Assembly (NCBI RefSeq): GCF_014190775.1
Contig: NZ_JACHVP010000002.1
Coordinates: forward strand, 310,001 to 374,000
From: Leifsonia aquatica
GTDB lineage: Bacteria; Actinomycetota; Actinomycetes; Actinomycetales; Microbacteriaceae
Length of the DNA stretch: 64,000 nt
Direction: 5' to 3'
Each line of letters begins with the position of its first letter. Position 1 is the first letter of the stretch. Shown piece by piece: positions 44,688-53,629 of this stretch. The notes under the pieces were generated by a model. The model did not search any database. It was not told the origin of the DNA and saw nothing but the letters and a program-made list of their open reading frames with translations. A program made the translations under genes and the position numbers.

Positions 44688-45389
44688 TCAGGCCGCGGAC
44701 TCCCCCTCGACCGGCAACGGCCTGGCCCCGCGCCAGCGACGGGAGACCCAGACGACCCCGTATCCGGCGCAGAGGATGACCACCGCGATCAGCACGATGT
44801 AGAACGCCACCGAGAGATAGCCGTTGGCGGAGGTCGCCGGGTTGAGGAACGGGTACGGGTACCAGGGCTGCTTGCCGGTGTTGGGGTCGGCCGCGATCGG
44901 CGCTCGCAGCAACGTGTAGACCGCCCAGACGATCGGGAACGCCGCGATCCACCAGACGACCCGGCGGCGCAGCGGAGCGCGACCTGGCGCGAACAGCCAG
45001 TCGAGCAGCATGTACAACGGGGCGATCACGTGCAGCACCTCGTTCGACCACGCCACCGTCTGCCCCTGCGGCAACGGGAGGTTGCGCAGCAGGAGGTTGT
45101 AGACCACGCCGGTCGTGACCATGTAGGTGACCACGGCAGCACGGAGGGCGGTGAACCATCCCGGATCGTCGTCCGAGCGGGTGAAGAGCAGCACGGCGCC
45201 GATCGCGAGCACCACGACCGTCGCGACGTTGGAGTCGATCGTGAAGAAGCTCAGAAAGTTCGTGACGAGCCCGGCGACGCTGCCGCCCTTCTCCGTGGTC
45301 TGGGCGATGCTGCTCGCGAGCTGGGCGATGATCGCCGCCAGGGTGACCAGGGCCATGACCGCGCGCAGGGCGCCGAAACCGATCCGCAT
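44688..45389 (-). CDS. Pr6Pr-family membrane protein
   Basis: A membrane protein of 233 residues with about six membrane segments. Seen: LRAVMALVTLAAIIAQL, NFLSFFTIDSNVATVVVLAIGA, TYMVTTGVVYNLLLRNLP, VLHVIAPLYMLLDWLF and KQPWYPYPFLNP, all typical of the actinobacterial Pr6Pr/FAR-17a-AIG1-like group. Start ATG 45389 (MRIGFGALRAV); upstream residues in frame are not hydrophobic. Function unknown; some eukaryotic relatives are androgen-induced or fatty-acid ester hydrolases. Confidence 0.82.
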   Translation of the reverse strand: MRIGFGALRAVMALVTLAAIIAQLASSIAQTTEKGGSVAGLVTNFLSFFTIDSNVATVVVLAIGAVLLFTRSDDDPGWFTALRAAVVTYMVTTGVVYNLLLRNLPLPQGQTVAWSNEVLHVIAPLYMLLDWLFAPGRAPLRRRVVWWIAAFPIVWAVYTLLRAPIAADPNTGKQPWYPYPFLNPATSANGYLSVAFYIVLIAVVILCAGYGVVWVSRRWRGARPLPVEGESAA

Positions 45390-45486
45390 GGCGCGATCGT
45401 AGCGGTCGGCGGCCCCCGCGCGCGGCAAACGCGCAGGTAGGCCACGGCTAGACTGGACGGGAAACCTGTATGAGAGAGGTCGCCGA

Positions 45487-46086
45487 GTGGCACCCGCCGT
45501 TCCTGCCCAGATCCAGGGGATTCAGACTCCGAGCCGATACTGGGTCGTCCCCGCCGTGCGCGCCGTCATCGCGCTCATCGCGGCCGTCGTCGTCACCTTC
45601 ACCCAGGGGGCGCACACCCCGGTCTTCGGGCTCGTCGTCTTCGGCTGCTTCGCGATCGCCGACGGCATCGCCACGGCCGCCCTGACGTTCGTCTTCGGCC
45701 CGCGCACGCTGACCCGCACGCTCTTCGTCATCCAGGGCGCCATCGGGATCGTCGCCGGCGTGCTCGCACTGACGCTCGCGAGCAGCGGCCTCGGCCTCTT
45801 CCTCTACCTCGTCACCGTGTGGGGCGCCCTCACCGGCTTCCTCGAGCTCTACAGCGGCCTCCGCGACCGCGGCCGTGACGCTGCCGCCCGCGACTGGCTC
45901 GTGACGGGAGCCCTCACCGCGGTGCTCGCCCTCGTGCTGCTGCTCGTTCCCGCGGACGCGCTGCTGGCCGTCGGGCTGTTCGGCGCCTGGGCCGTCATCG
46001 TCGGCGTGTTCCAGGGCATCGGCGCCGTCTCCCTGCGATCCGCCGCGCGCTCGCACGACGTCGCAGGACGGACGGAGACCTCGTGA
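45487..46086 (+). CDS. HdeD/DUF308-like membrane protein
   Basis: A 199-residue membrane protein with about six membrane segments arranged as short repeats (AVRAVIALIAAVVVTF; FGCFAIADGIATAALTF; VIQGAIGIVAGVLAL; LYLVTVWGALTGFLELYSGL; DWLVTGALTAVLALVLLL), the pattern of the HdeD/DUF308 family linked to acid and membrane stress. GTG start with GAGAGAGG upstream, and a TAGACT -10-like element near 45448. It overlaps the next gene by GTGA. Confidence 0.75.
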   Translation: MAPAVPAQIQGIQTPSRYWVVPAVRAVIALIAAVVVTFTQGAHTPVFGLVVFGCFAIADGIATAALTFVFGPRTLTRTLFVIQGAIGIVAGVLALTLASSGLGLFLYLVTVWGALTGFLELYSGLRDRGRDAAARDWLVTGALTAVLALVLLLVPADALLAVGLFGAWAVIVGVFQGIGAVSLRSAARSHDVAGRTETS

Positions 46087-46388
46087 CCAAGCGCGACAAG
46101 AAAGCCCCCAGCGTGACCTCCAGCCTCAAGCCGACCCGCCGCGACCGCTTCCTCCCCGTCGAACTGCTCGCCATCTCGGGCGGACTCGGGATCTTCACCG
46201 GACTCATCGTGCTGATGGCGACCAGGGAGTTCCTGCTCGCCGGCATCTTCTTCGGCGTCGCGTTCATCCTCGCGCTCGTGCTGATGGCCCTCTTCGCGCT
46301 CGCGTTCAAGCCGAACGCCGCCGAGGTGAAGGACATCCTGGAGCAGGACGCCGAGGCCCGCGACAAGGACAAGCCCTCGGGTCACTGA
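46083..46388 (+). CDS. Small two-pass membrane protein
   Basis: Unrecognised 101-residue protein: basic N-terminus (TKRDKKAPSVTSSLKPTRRDR), two membrane segments (about 27-47 and 53-74), and an acidic, charged C-terminus (EVKDILEQDAEARDKDKPSGH). Its GTG overlaps the stop of the HdeD-like gene (GTGA), so the pair is coupled and may act together. A bidirectional terminator follows. Confidence 0.78.
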   Translation: MTKRDKKAPSVTSSLKPTRRDRFLPVELLAISGGLGIFTGLIVLMATREFLLAGIFFGVAFILALVLMALFALAFKPNAAEVKDILEQDAEARDKDKPSGH

Positions 46389-46449
46389 GCCGTCACCGGC
46401 CCGTCACTGTCCCGTCACCGGCCGGCAGACCACCGGGTCGCAGACGTAC

Positions 46450-46482
46450 GAGAGGCCGCCGGCAGGACGCCGGCGGCCTCTC
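46450..46482. terminator. Bidirectional terminator between convergent genes
   Basis: A perfect 14-bp stem GAGAGGCCGCCGGC (46450-46463) with GCCGGCGGCCTCTC (46469-46482) and an AGGAC loop, between the small membrane protein gene and purB. Confidence 0.75.
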
Positions 46483-46503
46483 GCGTACGCGGGGCGGGGG
46501 CGA

Positions 46504-47883
46504 TCAGAGCAGCGCGACGAGCTCCGACGCGAGACCGACGTAGCCGGCCGGCGTGAGCTCGAGGAGGCGGTTCTTGGCCGCCTGGCTGATGTCGAGGCCG
46601 TTCACGAACTCGGTGAGGCCGGCGTGGTCGACCCGCTTGCCGCGCGTGAGCTCCTTGAGCAGAGCGTACGGGTCGGTGATCGTCGAGCGGCCGGCGGTGA
46701 CCTCGGCGCGGATCACGGTCTGGATGGCCTCGGCGAGCACCTCCCAGTTGGCGTCGAGATCGGCGGCGAGCGCATCCCGGTCGAGCGAGATCTGCCCGAG
46801 GCCGCGCTGGATGTTGTCCAGGGCGAGCACCGAGTGGCCGAGGCCGACGCCGATGTTGCGCTGCGTGGTCGAGTCGGTCAGGTCGCGCTGGAGGCGGCTG
46901 GTGACGAGCGTCTGCGACAGCGAGTCGAGCACGGCGCTGGAGAGCTCCAGGTTGGCCTCGGCGTTCTCGAAGCGGATCGGGTTGACCTTGTGCGGCATGG
47001 TCGAGGAGCCGGTCGCGCCGGGCTCGGGCACCTGGCGGAAGTAGCCGAGCGAGATGTACGTCCAGAGGTCCGTGCACAGGTTGTGGAGCACGCGGTTGGC
47101 GTGCGAGATGCGGGAGTACAGCTCCGCCTGCCAGTCGTGCGACTCGATCTGCGTGGTGAGCGGGTTCCAGTCGAGGCCGAGGCTGCTGACGAACTCGCGC
47201 GAGATGCGCGGCCAGTCGGCGCCCGGGTCGGCGACGAGGTGCGCGGCGAACGTGCCGGTGGCGCCGCTGAACTTGCCGAGGTACTCGGTCTGCTCCACCT
47301 GCTTGCGGATCCGCTCGAGGCGGTGCACGAAGACGGCGAGCTCCTTGCCCATCGTCGTCGGCGTGGCCGGTTGGCCGTGGGTGCGGGCGAGCATCGCGTC
47401 GTCGCGGTACTGCAGGGCCTGCGAGCGCAGCTCGGCCACCACGGCGCGGAACTTGGGCAGCCACACCCGGTTGACCGCGGCGCTCACGGTGAGCGCGTAG
47501 GAGAGGTTGTTGATGTCCTCGCTGGTGGCCGCGAAGTGCGTCAGCTCGGCGATGTGGTCGAGGCCGAGGGCGTGGAGGCGCTCGCGGACGAGGTACTCGA
47601 CCGCCTTGACGTCGTGCTTGGTGGTCGCCTCCAGCTCCGCCAGGCGATCGATCTCGGGCTGCCCGAAGCCGTCGGCCAGCGTGCGCAGCGAACGGATCTG
47701 CTCGGCCGTCAGCGGCGAGGAGCCGAACATCCGGTGCCCGGTGAGGTAGATGAGCCACTCCACCTCGACCTGCACGCGCGCCCGGTTGAGGCCCGCCTCG
47801 GAGAGGTGGTCGCCGAGGTCGACGACGGCGGAGCGGTACCGGCCGTCCAGAGGGCTCAGGGGCTGGGGAGGCAGGGCGGTCAT
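46504..47883 (-). CDS. purB: Adenylosuccinate lyase
   Basis: Catalyses two fumarate-releasing steps of purine synthesis (SAICAR to AICAR, adenylosuccinate to AMP). It has 459 residues. Seen: PLDGRYRSAVVDL, the KHDVKAVEYLV region, HFAATSEDINNLSYAL, ARTHGQPATPTTMGKE, and the signature GSSTMPHKVNPIRFENAEAN with the flexible catalytic Ser loop. The sequence resembles the E. coli-type PurB rather than the shorter B. subtilis type. GAGGAG precedes the ATG. Confidence 0.96.
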   Translation of the reverse strand: MTALPPQPLSPLDGRYRSAVVDLGDHLSEAGLNRARVQVEVEWLIYLTGHRMFGSSPLTAEQIRSLRTLADGFGQPEIDRLAELEATTKHDVKAVEYLVRERLHALGLDHIAELTHFAATSEDINNLSYALTVSAAVNRVWLPKFRAVVAELRSQALQYRDDAMLARTHGQPATPTTMGKELAVFVHRLERIRKQVEQTEYLGKFSGATGTFAAHLVADPGADWPRISREFVSSLGLDWNPLTTQIESHDWQAELYSRISHANRVLHNLCTDLWTYISLGYFRQVPEPGATGSSTMPHKVNPIRFENAEANLELSSAVLDSLSQTLVTSRLQRDLTDSTTQRNIGVGLGHSVLALDNIQRGLGQISLDRDALAADLDANWEVLAEAIQTVIRAEVTAGRSTITDPYALLKELTRGKRVDHAGLTEFVNGLDISQAAKNRLLELTPAGYVGLASELVALL

Positions 47884-47961
47884 GGGACTCCTCGCGAGGA
47901 TCGGCGTGTGGGGTTCGCCGCCTATTCTCCCATCACCGCGCGCGCGGCGCTCCCGCCGCCG

Positions 47962-48345
47962 TCAGCTGCGGTTCGGGCGCACGATCAGGCCGAACAGCCA
48001 CGCGATGATGCCGAGCACCAGCGCGCCGAGCACGCCTGCCCAGAAGCCGTCCACGTGCAGGCCGAAGCCCATCGCGTCGCTGATCCACGAGACGATCAGC
48101 AGCAGGAGGGCGTTCACCACGAGCGAGATGAGCCCGAGCGTGATGATGTAGATCGGGAACGCGACGATGCGGATGGCCGTGCCGATGACCGCGTTCACCA
48201 CGCCGAAGATGACCGCGATGAGCAGGTACGTCAGCACGGTGGCGGAGGTGGTGTCCTCGTACGGGTGCACGGTGACGCCGCTGACGATGAGCGTCGTCAG
48301 CCAGAGCGCCAGGGCGTTGATGATGACCTTGAGCAGGAATCGCAT
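47962..48345 (-). CDS. Phage-holin-family (YvlD-like) membrane protein
   Basis: A 127-residue four-segment membrane protein. Seen: MRFLLKVIINALALWLTTLIVSG, VLTYLLIAVIFGVVNAVIGT, IRIVAFPIYIITLGLISLVVNALLLLIVSW and a last hydrophobic segment, the pattern of PF04020 (Phage_holin_4_2). Despite the name, chromosomal members are not phage lysis genes. There are no phage neighbours here. Function unknown. Divergent from the aminotransferase gene. Confidence 0.88.
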   Translation of the reverse strand: MRFLLKVIINALALWLTTLIVSGVTVHPYEDTTSATVLTYLLIAVIFGVVNAVIGTAIRIVAFPIYIITLGLISLVVNALLLLIVSWISDAMGFGLHVDGFWAGVLGALVLGIIAWLFGLIVRPNRS

Positions 48346-48425
48346 GCGCCCATCATCCCAGGCGCGGCGGATTCGAGACAGGGGCCAGCGACGAAGGAAT
48401 TCCCCCGGAGGAATGCGGGCGAGAC

Positions 48426-48431
48426 TAAGTT
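48426..48431 (+). promoter_or_regulatory. -10 element of the hisC-type gene (leaderless)
   Basis: TAAGTT, 6 nt before the GTG at 48438; no Shine-Dalgarno between. Confidence 0.5.
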
Positions 48432-48437
48432 GGTCAG

Positions 48438-49547
48438 GTGACTTCCGAAGACGCGCTCGGCGTGAAGCTCCGGCCCGAGATCGTGGCGGTCCCCGCCTAC
48501 CGGCAGGGACGAGCCGCACCGGCGGACGGCTTCAAGCTGTCGAGCAACGAGAACCCGTACCCGCCGCTCCCCTCCGTCGTGGAGGCCGTGGCCGCCACCC
48601 TGGGCGAGCTCAACCGCTACCCCAACGCCGGTGGGGCCGACCTGCGCCTTCGCCTGGCCGAGCGCCACGGCGTCGACGTCGGGCAGGTGCACCTGGGCAG
48701 CGGCTCGGTCGCGCTGCTCGCGCAGCTGATCTCGGCCGCGGCCGGCGTCGGCGACGAGGTCGTCTACGCGTGGCGGTCGTTCGAGGCGTACCCGGGTCTC
48801 GTGACCGTGGCGGGCGCGACCAGCGTGCAGGTGCCGAACCGCGCCGACGGCGGGCACGACCTCACGGCCATGGCGGCGGCGATCACCGAGCGCACGCGCG
48901 TCGTGATCGTCTGCACGCCGAACAACCCGACCGGGCCCGTCGTGACCGCGGCGGAGTTCGAGACGTTCATGGCGTCGGTGCCGGGCGACCTCCTGGTGCT
49001 GCTGGACGAGGCCTACTACGAGTTCGTCACGGTCGACGGCTCGGTGGACGGCATTCCCCTGCTCTCGCGTTACCCGAACCTCGTCGTGCTGCGCACGTTC
49101 TCCAAGGCCTACGGCCTCGCTGCTCTGCGCATCGGCTACGCGGTCGGTCCGGCCGCGGTGCTCGACGCAGCACGCTCGGCGGCCATCCCGCTGTCGGTGA
49201 CGGACGCCTCCCGCGTCGCGGCCATCGCCTCCATCGAGGCCGAGGACGAGCTGATGGAGCGCGTCGCCCGCGTGGCGATGCGGCGCGACCGGCTCCGGGA
49301 TGCGCTGGTCGAGCAGGGCTGGGTGGTCCCGCAGGCGCAGGGCAACTTCGTGTGGCTCGCGACCGGCGCGCAGACCGACATCGCGAACGACGCCTTCTTC
49401 GATGCCGGGCTCACCGTGCGTGCATTCGCGGGTGAGGGCATCCGGATCAGTGTGGGAGAGCAGGAATCTGTGGACAAACTCCTTGAGGTGGCCGCCGATC
49501 TTGTGCGGAACCTACCAAATGACCACCCTGCCAAGCGGTTAGGTTAG
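48438..49547 (+). CDS. hisC: Histidinol-phosphate/aromatic aminotransferase
   Basis: A fold-type I PLP enzyme of 369 residues. Seen: [73 protein letters not shown] Lys in [18 protein letters not shown], and the substrate-carboxylate Arg in [11 protein letters not shown]. These match HisC, and equally the actinobacterial aromatic aminotransferase Pat. No other his genes are nearby, so Pat is a real alternative. GTG start with a -10 element 6 nt upstream. Confidence 0.88.
   Translation: MTSEDALGVKLRPEIVAVPAYRQGRAAPADGFKLSSNENPYPPLPSVVEAVAATLGELNRYPNAGGADLRLRLAERHGVDVGQVHLGSGSVALLAQLISAAAGVGDEVVYAWRSFEAYPGLVTVAGATSVQVPNRADGGHDLTAMAAAITERTRVVIVCTPNNPTGPVVTAAEFETFMASVPGDLLVLLDEAYYEFVTVDGSVDGIPLLSRYPNLVVLRTFSKAYGLAALRIGYAVGPAAVLDAARSAAIPLSVTDASRVAAIASIEAEDELMERVARVAMRRDRLRDALVEQGWVVPQAQGNFVWLATGAQTDIANDAFFDAGLTVRAFAGEGIRISVGEQESVDKLLEVAADLVRNLPNDHPAKRLG
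49540..49545 (+). promoter_or_regulatory. -10 element of the 2-oxoacid dehydrogenase operon (leaderless)
   Basis: TAGGTT, 6 nt before the E1 alpha GTG at 49552; it overlaps the hisC stop codon. Confidence 0.5.
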
Positions 49548-49551
49548 AACG

Positions 49552-50691
49552 GTGGTTGCGACGAACGATACTCCGCGCCCGGCGAACACCGTCCAGCTGC
49601 TGACAGCTGACGGCCGGTTCCAGCCGAGCGACGCGGCCGGCGAGTACCTCCCCTACCTGGAGCGCCTCGACGAAGACGACTACCGCCGCTTCTACCGCGA
49701 CATGGTGCGCGTGCGGGCCTTCGACACCGAGGCGGCGAACCTGCAGCGCCAGGGCCAGCTCGGCCTGTGGGTGCCGAGCGTCGGCCAGGAGGGCGCCCAG
49801 GTCGGCTCCGCCCACGCGGCGAAGCCCCAGGACCACCTATTCCCCTCCTACCGCGAGCACGTGGTCGGCATGGTGCGCGGCATCGACCCCGTCGGCATCC
49901 TCGCTCTTCTGCGCGGTGTGACGCACGGCGGCTGGGACCCGACGGACCCGGCGGTGAACAACTTCCACCTCTACACGCTCGTGATCGGCTCGCAGACGCT
50001 GCACGCGACCGGCTACGCGATGGGCATCAAGTTCGACGGCGCGGTCGGCACCGGCGACCCCGAGAAGGATGCCGCCGTCATCGCCTACTTCGGCGACGGC
50101 GCCACCAGCCAGGGCGACGTGAGCGAGGCGTTCGTTTTCGCCGCGAGTTACCAGACCCCGCAGGTCTTCTTCCTGCAGAACAACCAGTGGGCCATCTCGG
50201 TGCCGGTGTCGACGCAGTCGCGCACCCCGCTGTACCTGCGCTCGAGCGGCTTCGGCATCCCGGGCGTGCAGGTGGACGGCAACGACGTCCTCGCCTCGTA
50301 CGCGGTGACGGCGAAGCACCTCGACGACGCCCGCAACGGCGAGGGCCCGAGCATGATCGAGGCCCTGACCTACCGGATCGGCGCCCACACGTCGAGCGAC
50401 GACCCGACCAAGTACCGCACCGACGAGGAGACCGCCTACTGGGCGGAGCGCGACCCGATCCTGCGCTTCCGGACGTTCCTGGAGCAGCAGGGCATGGGCC
50501 AGGCGTTCTTCGACAGCGCGGAGGAGGAGGGGGCCGACCTGGCCGCCGACGTGCGCAAGCGCACCCTCCAGCTGGGCCCCCCGCCCATCCAGTCGATGTT
50601 CGACAACGTCTACAGCGAGCCGCACCCCGTCATGGAGGAGCAGCGGCGCTGGCTCGAGGAGTACGAGTCGTCCTTCGGAGGTGACGCGTGA
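49552..50691 (+). CDS. 2-oxoacid dehydrogenase E1 component, alpha subunit
   Basis: A thiamine-diphosphate subunit of 379 residues that decarboxylates a branched-chain 2-oxoacid or pyruvate. Seen: LYRDMVRVRAFDTEAANLQRQGQLG-type start of the E1 alpha fold, SVGQEGAQVGSA, the TPP-binding GDGATSQGDVSEAF ... FFLQNNQWAIS, and phosphorylation-loop-like IGAHTSSDDPTKYR. Translation of the next gene is coupled by a GTGA overlap. Substrate: the alpha/beta split, with E2 but no E3 next door, suits a Bkd complex supplying branched-chain acyl-CoA primers for iso/anteiso lipids, which Microbacteriaceae make; pyruvate is the alternative. Confidence 0.93.
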   Translation: MVATNDTPRPANTVQLLTADGRFQPSDAAGEYLPYLERLDEDDYRRFYRDMVRVRAFDTEAANLQRQGQLGLWVPSVGQEGAQVGSAHAAKPQDHLFPSYREHVVGMVRGIDPVGILALLRGVTHGGWDPTDPAVNNFHLYTLVIGSQTLHATGYAMGIKFDGAVGTGDPEKDAAVIAYFGDGATSQGDVSEAFVFAASYQTPQVFFLQNNQWAISVPVSTQSRTPLYLRSSGFGIPGVQVDGNDVLASYAVTAKHLDDARNGEGPSMIEALTYRIGAHTSSDDPTKYRTDEETAYWAERDPILRFRTFLEQQGMGQAFFDSAEEEGADLAADVRKRTLQLGPPPIQSMFDNVYSEPHPVMEEQRRWLEEYESSFGGDA

Positions 50692-51995
50692 ACGAGGTGC
50701 GGAGTGAGGCCGAGTACGTGGAGGCCGAACTGATCGACGGTCACGAGGGGCAGCCGGCGCACGACGCGCCGAGCGAGCCGCAGGCCGACACGGAGGCCAT
50801 CGACGTGGTCGAGATCGTCGAGAGCGACCCGGACTCGCGCGTGCTCGAGCAGCACGTGGCCGAGCAGGAGTGGGCGCGCGAGTTCTCGATCGACGACGTC
50901 AGCGCCGCGGATGTCGCGGCCGAGGAGTCGTCGGCCGAGCCGGTCGCCGAGAGCGTGTCCGAGGACGAGACGGAGACCGCGGTCGAGACCCCGGCGGCAC
51001 CCGCCGCTCCGGAACCGCCGGTGCAGAGCCTCCCCCTCGTCAAGGCGCTGAACGCGGGACTGCGTCGCGCGCTCGCCGAGGACCCGAAGGTCCTCGTGCT
51101 GGGCGAGGACGTCGGCCCGCTCGGCGGCGTCTTCCGCGTGACGGAGGGCCTGCAGAAGGAGTTCGGCTCGCAGCGCGTCGTGGACACCCCGCTCGCCGAG
51201 GCCGGCATCGTCGGCACCGCGATCGGGCTCGCCATGCGCGGGTACCGGCCCGTCGTCGAGATCCAGTTCAACGGCTTCGTGTTCCCCGGCTTCGACCAGA
51301 TCACCACCCAGCTGGCCAAGATGACCAACCGTCACAGCGGGGCCGTGTCGATGCCGATCGTGATCCGCATCCCGCACGGCGGCCACATCGGCGCCGTGGA
51401 GCACCACCAGGAGGCTCCGGAGGCGTACTTCGCGCACACCGCCGGCCTGCGGATCGTGGCGCCGTCGACCCCGCACGACGCTTACTGGATGATCCAGGAG
51501 GCCATCAAGTCCGACGACCCGGTGATCTTCTTCGAGCCGATGAGCCGCTACTGGCCCAAGGGCGAGGTCGACCTGGTCGAGAACGACACCCCGCTGCACG
51601 CCAGCCGGGTCGTGCGCACCGGCACCGACGTGACCGTGGTCGCCTGGGCGGGCATGGTGAGCGTCGCGCTGCGCGCGGCCGAGATCGCCGCCGAGGAGGG
51701 CCGGAGCATCGAGGTCGTCGACCTGCGCTCCCTCTCCCCCGTCGACTACGGGCCCGTCGTCCAGTCGGTGCAGAAGACCGGCCGCCTGATCGTCGCGCAG
51801 GAGGCGCCCGGCAACGTCTCGCTCGGCTCCGAGATCGCGGCGACCGTCTCCGAGCGTGCGTTCTATTCGCTGGAGTCGCCCATCCTGCGCGTGGCCGGAT
51901 TCGACACCCCGTTCCCGCCGGCGAAGCTCGAAGAGGTCTACCTCCCCGACGCCGACCGCATCCTCGAGGCCGTCGACCGCGCGCTCGCCTACTGA
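50688..51995 (+). CDS. 2-oxoacid dehydrogenase E1 component, beta subunit, with acidic N-terminal extension
   Basis: E1 beta subunit of 435 residues; the family is usually about 325-345. From residue about 113 the standard fold is seen: [89 protein letters not shown], and a C-terminal transketolase domain with [10 protein letters not shown]. The first 112 residues are an extra, low-complexity, strongly acidic region (about 32 Asp/Glu and 3 Arg in the first 100). The GTG at 50688 overlaps the E1 alpha stop and the codon bias is normal across the extension; an internal GTG at 51021 is the only start giving the usual length. Confidence 0.92.
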   Translation: MNEVRSEAEYVEAELIDGHEGQPAHDAPSEPQADTEAIDVVEIVESDPDSRVLEQHVAEQEWAREFSIDDVSAADVAAEESSAEPVAESVSEDETETAVETPAAPAAPEPPVQSLPLVKALNAGLRRALAEDPKVLVLGEDVGPLGGVFRVTEGLQKEFGSQRVVDTPLAEAGIVGTAIGLAMRGYRPVVEIQFNGFVFPGFDQITTQLAKMTNRHSGAVSMPIVIRIPHGGHIGAVEHHQEAPEAYFAHTAGLRIVAPSTPHDAYWMIQEAIKSDDPVIFFEPMSRYWPKGEVDLVENDTPLHASRVVRTGTDVTVVAWAGMVSVALRAAEIAAEEGRSIEVVDLRSLSPVDYGPVVQSVQKTGRLIVAQEAPGNVSLGSEIAATVSERAFYSLESPILRVAGFDTPFPPAKLEEVYLPDADRILEAVDRALAY

Positions 51996-52020
51996 GCGCG
52001 CCAACCGAAAGAAGTCGCAC

Positions 52021-53508
52021 ATGAGCGAGTCCCAGTTCCTGCTGCCCGATGTGGGCGAGGGTCTGACCGAGGCGGAGATCGTCTCGTGGAAGGTCGCCCC
52101 GGGTGAGCCGGTCGCGGTCAACCAGGTGATCGTCGAGATCGAGACCGCGAAGTCGCTCGTCGAACTGCCGTCGCCGTTCGAGGGGACCGTCGGCGAGCTG
52201 CTCGTCTCCGAGGGCCAGACCGTCGAGGTCGGCACCCCGATCATCACCGTGACGGGGGAGGCCGCATCCGCCGAGCCCGCCGCTCCCGTGAGCGAGGTGG
52301 CGGAGGCCGCCGCCGATGCGGCTGCCAGCGTCTCGCACGAGGTCGACGAGCCGAAGCCGGGGGCCGTGCTCGTGGGCTACGGCTCGGCCGGCCACGGCAC
52401 GAGCCGTCGCCGCCGGGTCTCCCACCCGGGGACCGCCGCTCTGCCGGTCGTCACGCAGGCGACGGTCGCTGCTGCTCCTGCTTCTGCTCCTGCTGCCGCT
52501 GCGCCCGCCGCAGCCCCGGCACCGGCTGCGACTCCAGCGCCCGCTGCGGCGCCGGTCCCCGCTGCAGCCCCGGCTGCCGCCGCTCCCACGTCGGCGCCCG
52601 CCTCGCCGAGCGCTCAGGCCCCCGCCGGGCACGCGGTCTCGACCGGTGCCCCCGTGATCGCCAAGCCGCCGATCCGCAAGCTCGCCAAGGACCTCGGGGT
52701 CGACCTCACCACGGTCACCCCGACCGGACCGATCGGAGACGTGACGCGGGACGACGTGCTGCGCGAGGCGACCCAGGCGAGCGTCTTCCGCAACATCCAG
52801 ACCCCGGAGTGGCCGGACGACCGTGAGGAGCGCATCCCGGTCAAGGGCGTGCGCAAGGCCATCGCGAACGCGATGACCACGAGCGCGTTCAGCGCCCCGC
52901 ACGTCAGCCTCTTCGTCGACGTGGACGCCACGCGCACGATGGAGTTCATCAAGCGCCTCAAGAACTCGGCCGACTTCGTCGGCATCAAGATCTCCCCGCT
53001 GCTCATCGTGGCGAAGGCGATCATCTGGGCCGTGCGCCGCAACCCCACCGTCAACTCCACGTGGACCGACGAGGAGATCATCATCCGGCACTACGTGAAC
53101 CTCGGCATCGCCGCGGCCACGCCGCGCGGCCTGATCGTCCCGAACGTCAAGGAGGCGCAGGGCATGACACTCCTCGACCTCGCGAAGTCGCTCGAGCAGC
53201 TCACCCTGACCGCGCGCGACGGCAAGACCCCGCCGTCGGACATGGCGGGCGGCACCATCACGATCACGAACATCGGCGTCTTCGGCATGGACACGGGCAC
53301 GCCCATCCTGAACCCGGGCGAGGTCGGCATCGTGGCGCTCGGCACCATCAAGCAGAAGCCGTGGGTCGTGGACGGCGGGGTCCGTCCGCGCTACGTCACG
53401 ACGGTCGGCGCGTCGTTCGACCACCGCGTGGTCGACGGCGACGTCGCCTCGCGCTTCCTCGCCGACGTCGCCTCCATCATCGAGGAGCCGGCGCTCCTGC
53501 TCGACTGA
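52021..53508 (+). CDS. 2-oxoacid dehydrogenase E2 (dihydrolipoamide acyltransferase)
   Basis: The core acyltransferase of 495 residues that passes the acyl group from lipoyl-Lys to CoA. Seen: one lipoyl domain (residues about 1-80, lipoylated Lys in [15 protein letters not shown]), a long Ala/Pro-rich flexible linker (about 150-200), a peripheral subunit-binding domain ([22 protein letters not shown]), and the catalytic domain with [10 protein letters not shown] and the HxxxDG motif in [14 protein letters not shown]. It starts 25 nt after E1 beta. No E3 gene is in the operon, so lipoamide dehydrogenase must come from elsewhere. Confidence 0.95.
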   Translation: MSESQFLLPDVGEGLTEAEIVSWKVAPGEPVAVNQVIVEIETAKSLVELPSPFEGTVGELLVSEGQTVEVGTPIITVTGEAASAEPAAPVSEVAEAAADAAASVSHEVDEPKPGAVLVGYGSAGHGTSRRRRVSHPGTAALPVVTQATVAAAPASAPAAAAPAAAPAPAATPAPAAAPVPAAAPAAAAPTSAPASPSAQAPAGHAVSTGAPVIAKPPIRKLAKDLGVDLTTVTPTGPIGDVTRDDVLREATQASVFRNIQTPEWPDDREERIPVKGVRKAIANAMTTSAFSAPHVSLFVDVDATRTMEFIKRLKNSADFVGIKISPLLIVAKAIIWAVRRNPTVNSTWTDEEIIIRHYVNLGIAAATPRGLIVPNVKEAQGMTLLDLAKSLEQLTLTARDGKTPPSDMAGGTITITNIGVFGMDTGTPILNPGEVGIVALGTIKQKPWVVDGGVRPRYVTTVGASFDHRVVDGDVASRFLADVASIIEEPALLLD

Positions 53509-53556
53509 GCCTGCGTCGCGGCTCCCGCTGCCACGTCAGCCGCCGGACAGCGAGAA

Positions 53557-53594
53557 GCCCCGCCCGGGACCGTGAACGATCGACCGGACGGGGC
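53557..53594 (-). terminator. Terminator between E2 and the permease gene
   Basis: An 11-bp stem (53557-53567 with 53584-53594); on the minus strand the central mismatch becomes a G-U pair. It is between convergent genes, so it could serve both. Confidence 0.5.
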
Positions 53595-53629
53595 CTCCTC
53601 GGTGGGGGATACCGAGGTCTCGCGAGACG

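Noticed and set aside
47962-48345. Holin-family gene as evidence of a prophage
   Set aside because: It is the chromosomal YvlD-type family and has no phage neighbours.
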